64,000 nt of DNA from Mugil cephalus. Lineage: Eukaryota; Chordata; Actinopteri; Mugiliformes; Mugilidae. The notes under the pieces were generated by a model. It worked only from the letters and a program-made list of their open reading frames with translations, was not told where the DNA came from and did no database searches. The translations under genes were made by a program, and so were the position numbers. Below are positions 10,225 through 22,768 of this stretch, piece after piece (the stretch's first letter is position 1; the number at the start of each line of letters is the position of its first letter). Location: the NCBI RefSeq assembly GCF_022458985.1, contig NC_061789.1, positions 19,882,357 to 19,946,356 of the forward strand. Reading direction: 5' to 3'.

Positions 10225-13200
10225 ATGCCGGTGCCCAGGAAAGCAGGTAAGAAACCATCCTCACCTGAGTCAAATGCATCAACTGCTTATTGCAAACAAT
10301 ATTGGTTACTAAAACACAGATAAATCGTACCCTTATGCAATATATTATTAAATATGGAATGTGTATTTTTTGTGTGTGAATGTGTGAATCTGTGTACTCA
10401 AATTTGACAGTTGCGTTAATTTACTGTTATTTTAAAGCATTTATTGCTCCATATTATGTGGCTTCTAAACTCTGGGTACTTTTCACAATTAAATATATCA
10501 ATTTTTATTAAATAAAATCTTCTTTATCACTTATTTACTTTCTTTTTGTGCAGAAACACATTTCAGATGCGAATTAACATAATTTAAGGAAACATAAGAT
10601 AACATATGATAACCAGTAATCATATAATAACCACAGAGATGTGCACTTGTACTGTGCTATGTTATTTTTCCCTCCATTCAAAATCTGTCACTACTTGAGC
10701 AGGTTAAACTTTATTCATCGCTTGTCACAGTGTTTTATGGCAATTTAATCATGTGTTTTGTATATCGTTTATTTGGTGCTGACCATCCACGTAAATCAGC
10801 TCCGAGCCAGGCGTCCTTCCACACCTCGGCTCCTGCCAGTTTTCTCAGGCCTATTAATCATGTCAACGAGGGTTTTTCAATGTCACGGCCTCATCTGCAG
10901 TTTCAGAGCTCATGTTTCTGTCCCCATGCAATGTGACACACCTGTCTCGGCACGCTTGCGTTGCTTCGTACTCTCGCTCATGCTCATAGGTAGACAGTTT
11001 ATGTGGAAGATTTCCATTTCTAACCAACACTCTTTGCTTCTCAATCCATAATAATGCACATGGTCACTAATCCCTCGTCTCTGGCTGCCATTATAATTGA
11101 GTGTGAAATGCTGCACAGTAATTCAAGGTATGAGATGTCTATCTTAGTGTTCTTTAATGGCTTACTCACTTCTCTTATGATTAAATAATTCAGTATGGAA
11201 TGCCTTTTTTGCACATGTTAGCCCCTGATTTCGGCATTTCCCTTAAATCTTTCACCTTCAGATGTTAGCCCATCATACAGTCTCAGCCAAGTAGCCTTAG
11301 ACACTTGTCAGGAACCAGAGGGATGAGTCTGGATCTCCCACCTCCTCATCTCACTGTCTTCTGATCTTGCTGTCTCAGTGGGATGTTTAGAACCTGATCT
11401 GCACAGATAATGTAGGTCCATCCCACTGAGAGGGGAATCTGTGGAGGGGAAAACTCTTTCCCTCATGACCGTCCAAAACAAACAGTTCTCATGAAGCATC
11501 AAGACATCCTCCGCTGACCTTTCAGCTCGACCGTGCTGAGCTATTCACTCCTTTGAACATGTGCTCAGAGGGTTGACGCTCATGTTTTCTAGCTTGTCGT
11601 TGGCAATCGCTTTCATCCGACTCAAATCCTGTTCTGGTACCTGCTCAAGCGCCCCCCGAGAAGCAGCTCCGTCCAGATATTCATCCATTATTCCTGACTT
11701 GATTCATGAGGTGTCATTATTTATGGTCCTGCTGCCCTGAAATATTTTCATGCCTCACACCTCAGTGTTGCACCCCGCTCTGTCTCCTTCATGTCTCTAT
11801 TGGTGTGATGTCAAGTCATCAATCTTTTTGAGTACCTGTTTATGCCCGTGGAACTTTCCTGTTGATCCCGCCGAGCGTAGAGAGACATCCAAAAGGTTTT
11901 AACCCCCATAGAGCAGCCAGGGTTCTGGCACATATTCAATCGCACAACTTACTTAGTAGCATGGCGCTTCACTCTGAGGTTACCTGACTGTAATGACAGC
12001 GTAAAAATTTCTCCAAATTTCCGTCCTCTAATCTCTCTGCAGGAATTCGTCTTAGTATTGTGATCATTCCGGGAAGGCTTTTTTTGTTATCATGCCCCTG
12101 CCTTATCCTTCCTTAATGGCAGAGAGGGAGAGGGAGGAGAATAAAACTGATGAAGTGATCTGTCACTTCCGACTTTCTGCGCAGCCAATTTTTATTGAGG
12201 GCTTCATGACCTTCACTCTATTTGTCTTTGTCCTGCAAAATCTCTCTTCCTCGCCTCAGGTTTCAGCCGTCTGCCATTAGCTGTATGTACTCCCACCAAC
12301 AATGAATATGCACTTACATCTGAACATTGATACATGAGGCTCCATAATAACATATGGACTACATGTCCAGTCAGTTCTCAGATGCTCTGGTCCTGGATCT
12401 GCTCCTTCAAAATCAGCAGATTTAAAGTTGGCAACTCACTTTCTGGAAACCCAATTCTCAGAGCGGCGCATGAATGAACTACGAGCCAGTGTGATTCAGG
12501 GAAAGCGGTGCCATTGGAGATTGTATACCAGCCTCACATTTGTCCTCACATTCATTGGCATCCTCCTGAGCTGAGGGCCATGCAGGATGGAGAGTTTTTT
12601 TTATTATTATTATTATTATTATAGGACTGCTGAGATCAAAGACCTTAGGACAGAACCAAATATATCCATATAACTGAAACACTGAATTATATATATTTAC
12701 TTTCACATTTCTTTACGTGACTTGTCCAGGGTGTACCCCGCCTCTCGCCCAATGCCAGCTGGGATAGGCTCCAGCAACCCCTGCGACCCTAGTGAAGGAT
12801 TAAGTGATGAGATGAGATGAGATTTCTTTATGCTAAAATGTACTTTTTATTTTTTTTTTAAGTATGGCAAAAATAGGATTCCAAGAATCAAATTAAAACT
12901 TTACAAATGAGCTCACAAACATGTTAGAAGTAAAAAAAATCCCAGCAGTGTGTCAAAGAGTTAACATCCACCCCACTTTGACTAACAATAATATTACATG
13001 AATACATCAGGAATTATCATTATATTATTATTCCATTAATTATATACAGTAGTTTGAGACTTTAACTTACAGTGCAGCATTTTGCGTTTGTGGCGTTTAT
13101 GGAAACACTCTGAACCGTTTCTTTCCTAATTACTATGGTCTTAAAACCTGGTTTCAGCATATTCAATCTGGTCTTGCTCCAGTCTTTCTTTTCTTCGTTA

Positions 13201-16128
13201 CAGTGATCTCTAAATTCAACAGAGAAATTATACTGTAAGCAATTTCTTATTTTATTTATTTATTTTTTGCCTGAGGTGTGTTTTGTGCAGGTCTCCATAT
13301 TTTAAGTATATTTAAACTTTATGATAAACTATGTAAAGCGCATGATTTCAGAAAGTCTGTATGAACCTCTTGTTTAACGAAGTGCAGCGAAGATTTATTC
13401 CTCTGAATTGTTTAGGATTAGAATTTAGAATTCACAACTGCATTATACGGGTTATTTTCTGCAAAAAAATGTTGAAAGTCTGAAAAGAAAGCCTGTTTGG
13501 ATACACAGTAATACATTGATCTTACAGCCACGGACACGTTTAGAATCGTCCTTAAATTGATTCACTTCTGTTTAATATGGGAGAAAGGACACACTAAATA
13601 AGCCAGTCCAGATGGATGAGTAAGAATGATGAGTGGATAGCTGTCTGAGTGAAATCTGAGAAACTTGAGGGGTGACTGTTCACGACCAAAGGAGGATGAC
13701 TATGGGCTCATAGTTTTCTCCAAATGTCAGAAGACACGGTGACTCACGGACTGAAGGACGAACAAACAAACAAACAGAGATTACACACCAGCCCTCAACA
13801 TGACAAACATCCCCCCTCAGAGTAGTGAAGACACAGCTTCATGCACAAAGTGTATTCTTAGAACCCGTCTCCTGCTGTCAGTGGCTGTGATCCTTAACAA
13901 ATGTACGCTGGGGCCTCTGGAGTCCCTCTGTTGAAAGATGAACCGTGGAGAGCTCTGGGATCCATCATGGATCAGTGAGTCGACATTGCGCACATACTCC
14001 TCTGTCATCTACAGTATGTTGAGAGCAGCAGGTGACTTAGTGCAGATGTGCAGATGGATGACTCTGTAGGAGAAATCACCCAGAATGATGTGCATTTCTG
14101 TTGTATGGAAGTCACTGTGAGGAGAATCTCTGGCGTGAGGCTATGGTTCACCTACCACTGATCTGTGACTATCTGTTTCTGTTCCAGGAAGGAAAAGCAG
14201 TAGCGCTGCAGAAGGTAAAGATCAACTTAAAGCATTGCTGTCTGGAGTGTGGAGTATTCATAATGAGAACCAATGCTTTGATTAAATGGACCTAAATTAT
14301 TGGTCCACGCTTGATAAAGTTTGATGTGATTCTCTTGATCTGTCTTCAGAAAAGCTGCCACCATATGAACCAAATATCCCTGAGCCCACCACCAGGGCTG
14401 ACTTCATGAAATGTAAGCCTTTTTTTTTTTTTTTTTTTAATCTGCGTTTTAAAAAAAGAAAAACACATTCCAAATAAATGCCATGCAAAGGTTTTCAACA
14501 GTAATGAGTGTGCCATAAATATCATGAATTATTAAAGTTAAAATCCAATACATTAAGGTAGTTTAGAAGTAAATACAGACATGAGAAATGATTTAGTATT
14601 TTGAGCATTTACACATTCAATTAACTTTTCACCAGTATATTTAGTACTGCATTGTTAGCTGCATCAATGACAAATTCACAAGTCTAATTAATTATCAACA
14701 TATGTAAAGTCACATGTGATCTATAATCAATGACAAAGGCTGTAGGCTGTATTGTGATGCTCAATGAGTTAAACATATTATAATTGAAGAATTGCATAAA
14801 AATGCATAACTAAATCAAAGTTGTAGACTGATTATATAATAATAATAATATAATAGTATATTACATAGTAGTATAGTAGTATCATTATTATCCCAAACCG
14901 CTGCAGTTTATCAATTTAATCCTTAATTTCCTCTCCTTGGCCATTTACAGAGGTAAAGTTGGACACATGTTTCAGCACTAAAAATGAATTTTGAAAATGT
15001 AAAAAGCTGCCTAGTAGAAAAAAATAACAGTAGATCAAGAGTAGATCAGGATAAGGCCACAGACCCCAATGCTTATCTTTGTCAAATGCAACCATTAGAT
15101 TTTTTTCTTCATTCAATTATCTTCTCCTTCCGAGTCCTTGTCTGCCTCTGCCTCTGCCTCTGCACCTTCAGTTTCCTGTTTTTAACTTTCTCAGACTGGC
15201 TCCCCCTGTCTCTGGATGATAAAACTGCTCAGAAGCTGTTGTGGATTTCAGAGGGTGGCTCTAAGGTAGCTCGTACTTCAGATGCTGTCTGCCCGTATCC
15301 CAACAGGCCTGAGAGATATGAGCACTCTCCACAGGTACGGGACATCAGGATACTGAGGATGCCACTGAAACACTACCCCCACTTATATATCATTTTGCCT
15401 TCAGTTCATTTAGTCATTTTAAATTTTCTGAGCTTGTGGAACTCCGATTATAGCAAAGGTGTAAATACAAAAATACAAAAGAACTTAAAGTAAACACTGC
15501 AAGTATTTAACAAACACTGTGTATAATACTTTCACAGAACACATTTGGAGTAGAGCAGTACTGGTTGATGTCATTATAAACCAGACAGTTTTTCTTCCAG
15601 AATAACAGAAACCTTATTATTGTTTTCCAGACTGAACGGTTCAGTTGCTCAAGAAATCTTGTGTATTAACTTTAACTCTGAGAATCATATTATGCAACGT
15701 TGGACTTTTCCCTCACTTTGTAGGTGCTGTGTAAGGAAAGCCTGCTGGGCTGTCGGGGGTACTGGGAGGTGGACTACGATGGCTGGGTGGTGATTGGGGT
15801 GGTGTGTGAGAGCGCACCCAGGAAGGTCCAGGACGGGCCCTGCGGCCTTGGGGAAAACACCACCTCCTGGGGCGTCGGCTGGTCCGGTTCCTGCTATCAA
15901 GTCTGGCACAACAGCGAGAACGTGGACGTCCAGCTGCCTGCGTGTCCCACCATAGGCGTCTACATCGACCAGCCCGCCGGCATCATAAAGTTCCTCATAG
16001 TGGAGGGGGAGGGCGAGAAAGAGGTGCAGCTGATTCACAAGTTCAAAGCCAACGTGCCGGAGAAGATTTTTCCCGGGTTCTGGGTTGGCACAAGTTCCTT
16101 CTGCCTTATTAGGAAAAAGGATCAGTGA
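10225..16128 (+). CDS. TRIM16-like PRY/SPRY (B30.2) domain protein, short form
   Basis: Coding exons are 10225-10246, 14188-14214, 14350-14412, 15195-15334 and 15724-16128, joined in frame to give 218 residues. A basic N-terminus (MPVPRKAGRKSS) leads into EPTTRADFMKYW at about residues 28-39, which closely resembles the EPTTRAELLKY linker before the PRY of TRIM16. The PRY part (to about residue 84) has DDKTAQKLLWISEGG and PYPNRPERY. The SPRY part (85-215) has GCRGYWEVDYDGW, SWGVGW and IGVYIDQPAGI, the standard B30.2 blocks. No RING, B-box or coiled coil was found upstream, so it seems to be a stand-alone B30.2 protein, probably a protein-binding module. Intron 1 is nearly 4 kb. An alternative in-frame ATG at 10192 has a weaker start context. 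The exact orthologue is not known to me. Confidence 0.78.
12715..12825 (+). repeat. 3' end of a LINE-type retroelement with (GATGA)n tail
   Basis: The motif GGGTGTACCCCGCCTCTCGC followed by CTGGGATAGGCTCCAGCAAC is a very common 3' terminus of fish retroelements. It ends in GATGAGATGAGATGAG repeats. It sits in intron 1 of the PRY/SPRY gene. Confidence 0.65.
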
Positions 16129-16374
16129 CACAGGGGAGAATTACCATGAGGAAGGGTCAAGTAGTGTACATTTAAAAAGGAGGAAGCTGCTTCCTCTGGT
16201 GCATGACAGAAGCTTATTTATTTCATACTATAGCCAGTAATTATTTGACTGAATATTGTGTATTTTGTGAATTTGATTTAACCGAGAGAAATTAAAGTAT
16301 GCTTCGTTACACGCAGGGCTTCACATGAGTGCTTGTTAAGAGTCTGTTTCTTTGTCCATGTGCTTAGTGTGGCC

Positions 16375-16380
16375 AATAAA
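16375..16380 (+). terminator. Poly(A) signal of the PRY/SPRY gene
   Basis: AATAAA lies 247 bp after the stop codon. An earlier ATTAAA at 16291-16296 is an alternative. The opposing AKT1S1 signal is about 190 bp away on the other strand. Confidence 0.6.
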
Positions 16381-16568
16381 TCTTGCCATTGTGTAATTGC
16401 GCTGACATCATTTATTATATCTGTGTAATGCTGCAGAGTTGAAATCACACACACAGATTCTCTTCTAATAGAGTCCGCTGACGCCATCTAGAGACCACTA
16501 GTAACATAACAGTCTCACACGTTTGTTCAAATAAACACACATGGAGTCTTTTCACTTGGTGTTGCTCC

Positions 16569-16574
16569 TTTATT
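16569..16574 (-). terminator. akt1s1: AKT1S1 poly(A) signal (AATAAA on the minus strand)
   Basis: The + strand reads TTTATT, that is AATAAA on the minus strand. It implies a 3' UTR of about 1.5 kb below the stop codon at 18056. That stretch (16575-18055) holds no other gene. It includes an A-rich run near 16737 and GCTAA tandem units near 17405. Confidence 0.5.
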
Positions 16575-18055
16575 TGAAACATAAAAGTACTTAACAGAAC
16601 ATTTACTTGTTTTTGCAATGTCGGCGATTGACATTTTTTTCTTTCTTTCAAATCAACCCAATCTTTCTTCCTTTCTCACACACAGTCACTTTGTCATTCA
16701 TTCAATCATTTCTACAAGTTTTCTGGAGCCAAAGGAAAAAAAAAAAAAAGAAGAAAACGAACAAACGATACCATCTCCTAGAACTTTTGGTTTAAAATCA
16801 TTCTATCAGTCAGTCATTCATTGGCAAAGGTGAAAGTAAAAATAGGCATGTTATGAGGAGGTGCTGGTGTCCTCTGCTCACATCTTGAAAAGCCACTGCT
16901 TTATGTTAAGTGAAACAATTCTCTGGGTTCTTCTCCTTAAAGGAAACCCTCTGTTTCCTAGGGGGTGACAACTACCCTGTTGGCCATCTTTACCAGTAAA
17001 TGATGGGAGCATGCAGAGAAAACATCCATGTAGTGGTGCTAACATATTAGCATGTTGTGCTAAATGCCAGTGAGGCCAGATCGATGAAAACTGGCTTCTT
17101 CATGATAAGAGTGAATGACCTACAGGTGCAAACATTTTTATATGAAACACCATTAAATTATATTTTAGCCACATAATGGAACGATGGCATCTGTAAACAG
17201 AGTCTTACAAATTTTTGTTTAAACGATGTGACTGCAACTTTAGCATTGAACGTAACCAGGTATGAACATGAGGAGATGAGATGGATAAACCAGTTGTAGC
17301 TTCTGCTGTACACATATTAAACAGTCAAGATATAACATGCTAATTAGCTAGCCTTAAAGGTGAAGGGTTCAGCTAGCTGTAGCTAGATTGCTTTTAGCCT
17401 ACCAAGCTAAGCTAAGCTAAGCTTCCCCAGATTCTAACTTCACATTTAACAGAAGACTCAATCTTGTCACCCAACTCTCAAAAAGAAGACATAAAAATGT
17501 ATGACCAAATTTTTCTTCAGCAGCATTTAGCTTTAGAGCTACGGGTTTCATAATTAAGCTACTATCACTGAAAGCTAATGTGTTAGCATGCAGCAGCAGA
17601 GCCAATGAACTGTTCTCTAGCATCTCACCACTTCACAGGTAATTTGACCAAAAGGCAAATGCTCAGCATCAGTTACACATTACACAGTTTGTTTTAGTGT
17701 CTTGTTCAGTGCAGTGCGTCACTACACACACATCTTGAGGCCCAATCTTAATGTAGTGTCCTTTAGTGGCTAGTATTGTGAAGTATTTTGTGAATGTGGG
17801 GGGAGGGGTGTAGTGTTGAGAATGTTATTAGTGTTCATAACAACACGTCTTCATGACTCCTCAAAGCATGTGCCGTTAATTTTGGTTAGTGAGAAATAAA
17901 TGGAGGTACTAGCTTTTACATTGTTTCATATCGTGTACGTCACATTTGCCAGCCAATCCAGGTTTCCTCCCATCACCACAACCTCTCTCCATATTTCTCT
18001 CTGACTCAATCCCTTTCTCTCTTCTTGCTTCACTCACTTTCTTTCTCTCGCTCTC

Positions 18056-20547
18056 TCAGTGCTTTAGGGAGAAGTCCCCTGTGTTGAGACGGGGTCTGGG
18101 CAGGGCCCCAAACATTTCCGTCCCGTCAGTGGCACCGGGGGCCAGCAAGGCCTTCATACTGGCGGCGATGTGCTCCAGGTCAGCACAGCCCACCTGAGAA
18201 TTGGACACAAAGACACTGAACATTAACATCACATTTATTATTCACTTTAAATATTTGCCCAGCATGACCTTCAACACTTTTAACACTTTTACAGAACGTT
18301 TTTCACATGAAACCAATGGAGCTGCTGTGGCCATTAGCTTGGTGTATCCCTACTGGGAGCTGAACAGAGTCTTTGTCTTGGTCTTTGGACAGAAAAAAAA
18401 AAACACCCATTTAATTACGAACAATTTATTATCGTTTTTGTTTTTACTATATGATTCTATTGAATAACTAGTCACAGATAAACATCAGCTCCTGTCCCTG
18501 TAGTCATTCATAACATGCCAGCACTAGATCAGCGCTAGCTGAATCATAATTAACTGGCAAGACTTGCATGAGCATGAGTCATGTTTTATACAGTACAGGC
18601 ACTTCTCATGAATGAGGATGTCAACTTGGTGTGGCTTCACCGAGTCCAACACTTATAACTTTAACCCGGCTATAGTGACCTGTGTAATATGAAGTGAAAT
18701 TAAACTCATATTTTTCAATGCACACTGTGTAATCACTTAGCAAGAATAAAAGAAGAAGCTTTAAATCTAAATCTCTAAATATTAAATGTGAGGCTAAAGT
18801 AATGAACCTGGGCAGTTTCGAATGTGGTTTGAATTTTCTATGTTTCCTCTAAAGTTAGATAATAAGTTCAGAAACCAAATGTCTCCAAAGAAGGCAAAAA
18901 AAAAGTTGCAAAAAAAGGAGAGCCACACATAGATTTAATTTTTCAATAAAAAGACAACAATGAGTAAACTAAGTTACTGAGTTTAAGAAGATTGTGCCAT
19001 AATCATATTCTGTGTTTGAAGTAATGATATGTCCGTCCTCTCTGTTGCCCCTGTCAGGATCCTGTGGATTATGACTCCAGGGAGCTGATCAGTGTCAGGT
19101 CGTTGAGACCTGAACCCAAAATATGTTGCCAGACTTATGTACATCACAAATCTATCTACAGGCTAGCTAATCTGGATTTGCGCTGCATTAATGTTTTGAT
19201 CTCTGCGTGTAACCCGGCAGCTCTGTGCTTCTGTAAAATGATCCATGCTCACCCGTTCTCCGCTGCTGCCATCTCCCTGAGCCGCTCTGTTTCCCTTGCA
19301 GCCCCACACGGGCACAGAGACGGGCAGGGAGCGGGCCAGGGCCATGGGGTGGGTGTGACGGGATGAGTACGCAGACTGACCCATAGCCATGCCACGAGAT
19401 GGTGGGGGGGCGTCTTCGCTCAACGAGCCTGACACAGATAGAATAACAAATGTCAATAACTTTGAGCATATAATACCAGACTTTCATTCAGCACAACGCA
19501 CTCTTACCGTCAGTGCTCTCCTCCTCCCCGTCAGACTCGAAGAATGGCTCGCAGTCCCGAGAAATGGAGTCCTCATCCATTGAAAAAACACCTGAAGCAA
19601 AAAGGAGATGATTAACAGTACGTCCATCACGCCGCAACTTTGGAGGTCACGCAAGGTAAAGTTGACAAAAATGTTTTTATTTAATTCCCAATATGAACTG
19701 CTTCTCCTTTGTGTGCAGCATTTTAAGGAATCCATCGTCCTTTAATCATATTTGTCTGGATCAAACAAAAAAACCTTTTTGCTATATTTGGGAAACATTG
19801 TATGATCCTTCACCAGCACTCTCATTCCCGTAGGGTCTTCTCTCGTCCATGTCCTCCTCCTCGTCCTCATCTTCACACTCTTCTTCCAAATCCTCGATCC
19901 CAGCCCTCTGTCTCCCTTGCTCTATCTCCAGGGCGCTCTTCTCCCGGTCGCCCTCTCCGTTGCCGTTGTGCCTGCCGCCGTGCCCGCTCACAGCCGCTGA
20001 GCTGTAGATCGACGGGTAACTTTGGGAGTACAGCCTTCCGTTGGGACTCACTCCTCCCACCACGCCGTCTCCTGTGAAGCTCTGCAGAGCACAAAACACG
20101 TTATGGATGTGAACTTGCCCAGTGAATAACTCCGAACAAAAACAGTCCACTCACCCCCCTGTGAGCAGGGTCAGAGGTCAGGTCAACCCCCAGCTTAGTT
20201 CCCCCCTCTCCCCCTGCTTGGCGTGTGTGCTTTTGGGCTGTTAGCATGGTTGTGGAGTGCAGCACACCGATGTCATCCACGTAACGGCGCGCCGACTCAG
20301 CCAGAAATCCCTGACCCCACACGCTATAGGAGAAATCACACTCCCTCGGAAAGGCACTGCTGCTCTCCCGTTTCCTCATCCCATCTCCTTCTCCAGTCGA
20401 CGACCGGAACTTCTTACAGGCTGTGAGAATGGCCAGGTCGCATCCAGACTTTTGGCAATATGCTTCCGCAGCAGAAAGCAGCGCCAGCCAGCTCTCCTTG
20501 TGGTTGTCTGGGATCTCAGGCTCAGATGACTGGGTGATGGAGGCCAT
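18056..20547 (-). CDS. akt1s1: Proline-rich AKT1 substrate 1 (PRAS40)
   Basis: PRAS40 binds Raptor and inhibits mTORC1 until Akt and mTORC1 phosphorylate it and 14-3-3 removes it. Minus-strand coding exons are 20155-20547, 19814-20081, 19508-19591, 19253-19428 and 18056-18193, giving 352 residues against 256 in human. The N-terminal half has [12 protein letters not shown] and the [15 protein letters not shown] block, matching human LAEAARRCLHDI. An acidic run spans about 194-211. The TOS motif FSMDE is at 223-227 (FVMDE in human). [11 protein letters not shown] at 281-291 matches the KSLPVS mTORC1 site, with Ser286 equivalent to human S183. [10 protein letters not shown] near the C-terminus carries the Akt site, Thr345 in RPRLNT (human T246). 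The C-terminus is shorter than the human KLKRKY end. In human the gene is divergent from TBC1D17, as here. Confidence 0.95.
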
Positions 20548-21541
20548 AATGGTGCAATTACTGTCGTCAGATTTCCAACTCGATGAGGGCGATGAGAAGG
20601 TTTGAGAATGAGAGAAATCGGAAGTTTGGATAGTGGCTGATACAGACCGTTAACTTTGGTAGCTGTGGTGAATCTGACTCTGCTCAAATGGATGAAAGCT
20701 TCAGTTAGTTTCTTGCTGGTGTACAGATTTTTTTTGTTGTTGTTGTTTTTGCACTGGTGAGGTGCAGGGGGAGGTTATGACCTATCAGGCAGAGGCACTA
20801 GGTGACTTTTAAGATATGATGATGGGGGTAAGGGGGTGTCCTTACACGCTGGAGAGCCAGGGGAGAGAAGTTGCCAAGTTGCTGGTGATACCTGGAAAAA
20901 CAAAACAATTTCTGTCATCTGTAAGCCTTCACGAAAACACGATCTGGAAAATATTCTCACTTGTTTCTGAGTTATTCATGGTTTGTGAGTCTAGTTTGGT
21001 TTAATAAACATGTAAACCTGCATAAAGTGGTCAGTGCTCTGAGTGTCGTGAACCCCACCACCAATGAGGGCTGCTTGTCACCAGCCACCGCTAACTACTG
21101 TAGCTTCTGGAACGTTAGCGCCTTGTAATGACTGCTCTCTGCTGTAGCCGTATTTGAAATGGTTCCTGCCTCGTTTGAAACTGCACGCCAAGGTCTTCTA
21201 TGCAATGTTGCTAGCACTGCAGCAGCTGCTACTGCTACTGTTGCTGTTGTTGTTGTTAGTGGTGGTGAGCTTGTTTTTTTTATATCCAGTGTTGTGGGCA
21301 GGCTTCTCATGATGAAACCACATTTCACCTCCATTTTCAAGCGTTTGTAGGAGCCGAGACCAGGGAGTATAAATTACAGACACGAAGGGAAACATTCACC
21401 CACCTGTTCTGTTGCTTTCTTCCACGCTGCCAGGTGTTTATCGAGCTTAAAATTCTTTCCTTCATGCGGATTCTCCCTTCTCCTTCGGTTCTCTCCCCTT
21501 GCTAGGCTCTACAGCAGCAGCAGCAAGTTAACACGACTTAC

Positions 21542-21640
21542 CAATAATTCTTTTCCGGTAAAGAATTTTCGAAATAAAAGCCGTGACGCAGAGCGCGACT
21601 ATTTCTCCTGTTTTGTGTTGCCAGTAAAGGTATTTTCTCC
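21542..21640 (-). promoter_or_regulatory. akt1s1: Probable AKT1S1 5' UTR exon and promoter
   Basis: On the minus strand a strong donor (ATTATTG then GTAAGT, at 21541-21536) ends a possible non-coding first exon. Just upstream are an ETS-like TTCCGG/CCGGAA site and a CRE-like TGACGCA/TGCGTCA. A possible acceptor (GACGACAG) lies about 20 bp before the ATG at 20547. Transcript data would be needed to confirm the splice. Confidence 0.4.
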
Positions 21641-21659
21641 TTAAAACAACGCGTTGTAT

Positions 21660-22700
21660 CCGACTGTAGATGACGCTTGGGTTTCATGACACGGCACACC
21701 AACTAGGGGTGATAAATAAGTAACTGAGGATCACCCAGACATGCAAAACCGTGGAAATGTGTAATGGAGTTTAAACATTAATTGGAAGACAAATTAATGA
21801 CATGTATTTAGAGAAAGGAGTTGTTCTTAGATTTAACACTCCATCAAGAAAACTGCTGTTGTCCAGATAATTATTCCCAAATCCAACTATTATTAAATTT
21901 TTTAGCTCAATTTCAAATTTTAGTTTGATGTAACTATTTTGCTTTTAATTGCTTTTAATTTCAGTTATCATGTCCCCATCCGGTTTTTCGCTCTCGCTAA
22001 CTTGGTGCCCCTCTGACGTCACCTGTTTACCGACTTCCAATCGAACGCACGTTGCGCACGTGACCGAGGCCTGTGGGCGGGCTCGTACTCGCCCTGTTCT
22101 CGTGCACGTGTACCAACTCCCCCAAACCTAAACCCACCTACCAGCTGCTCAGAAGTTACATGATTGAACTTTGTTTCTCAAGTGAAGTCTGAAAACAAAC
22201 AAGCTGCTGCAGCAGATAAATTGTCTTCAGCTACAATACCACTAACAAGTACAAGTCACAGTCATAGTGTTATATATTAGTCACACACAGGGTGTTATAT
22301 TAATTATTCACACTTTGTTAGCAAACAATATAAACTCTAGAGCGGTGTATCACCGGTGTTGCACTTCATTAGTCCGACTTGTTTACTGATTAGATTTACA
22401 TTTTCCTAAATGTCCTTAACTGACATTTTTTATGTCCAAGGACGCATCATCTAAATATTGTTATAGTGTTGTCTAAACCTCAGTAAAATTAGAATAATCT
22501 TGATCTAACAGCCCTGCATTAACTGTTTGTATCTGTTTTTATTACTATTATAATTATTTTTATAATTATCATTATAAAAGTCACTTGATTGTCATTGAAA
22601 AAAAATTATATTATATATCTTTATAGTCATAACATTTTGACATTTTGTTGTTACAGTATATTGATTTACACAGACTTACACAGATAGGACCTACAACAAA
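21660..22700. other. Region between AKT1S1 and the Tc1 relic
   Basis: No gene is supported. The part at 21960-22120 is relatively CpG-rich with several CACGTG-like motifs (GCACGTGACC, GTGCACGTG) and may belong to the divergent promoter. The rest is AT-rich. Confidence 0.35.
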
Positions 22701-22705
22701 CTACA

Positions 22706-22706
<1 letters not shown>

Positions 22707-22760
<54 letters not shown>
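22707..22760. repeat. (CA)n microsatellite
   Basis: About 27 uninterrupted CA units followed by TATATATA, lying directly against the left end of the Tc1-like element. Confidence 0.95.

Positions 22761-22766
<6 letters not shown>

Positions 22767-22768
<2 letters not shown>

Noticed and set aside
14984-15493. 169-codon frame around a PRY/SPRY exon
   Set aside because: Only the part at 15195-15334 is the real exon; the flanks are intron read through without splicing.
15685-16131. 148-codon minus-strand frame over the last PRY/SPRY exon
   Set aside because: It is the antisense shadow of a clear SPRY-coding exon.
20376-20687. 103-codon minus-strand frame overlapping AKT1S1 exon 1
   Set aside because: It is a different phase of the AKT1S1 coding exon, with no conserved content.
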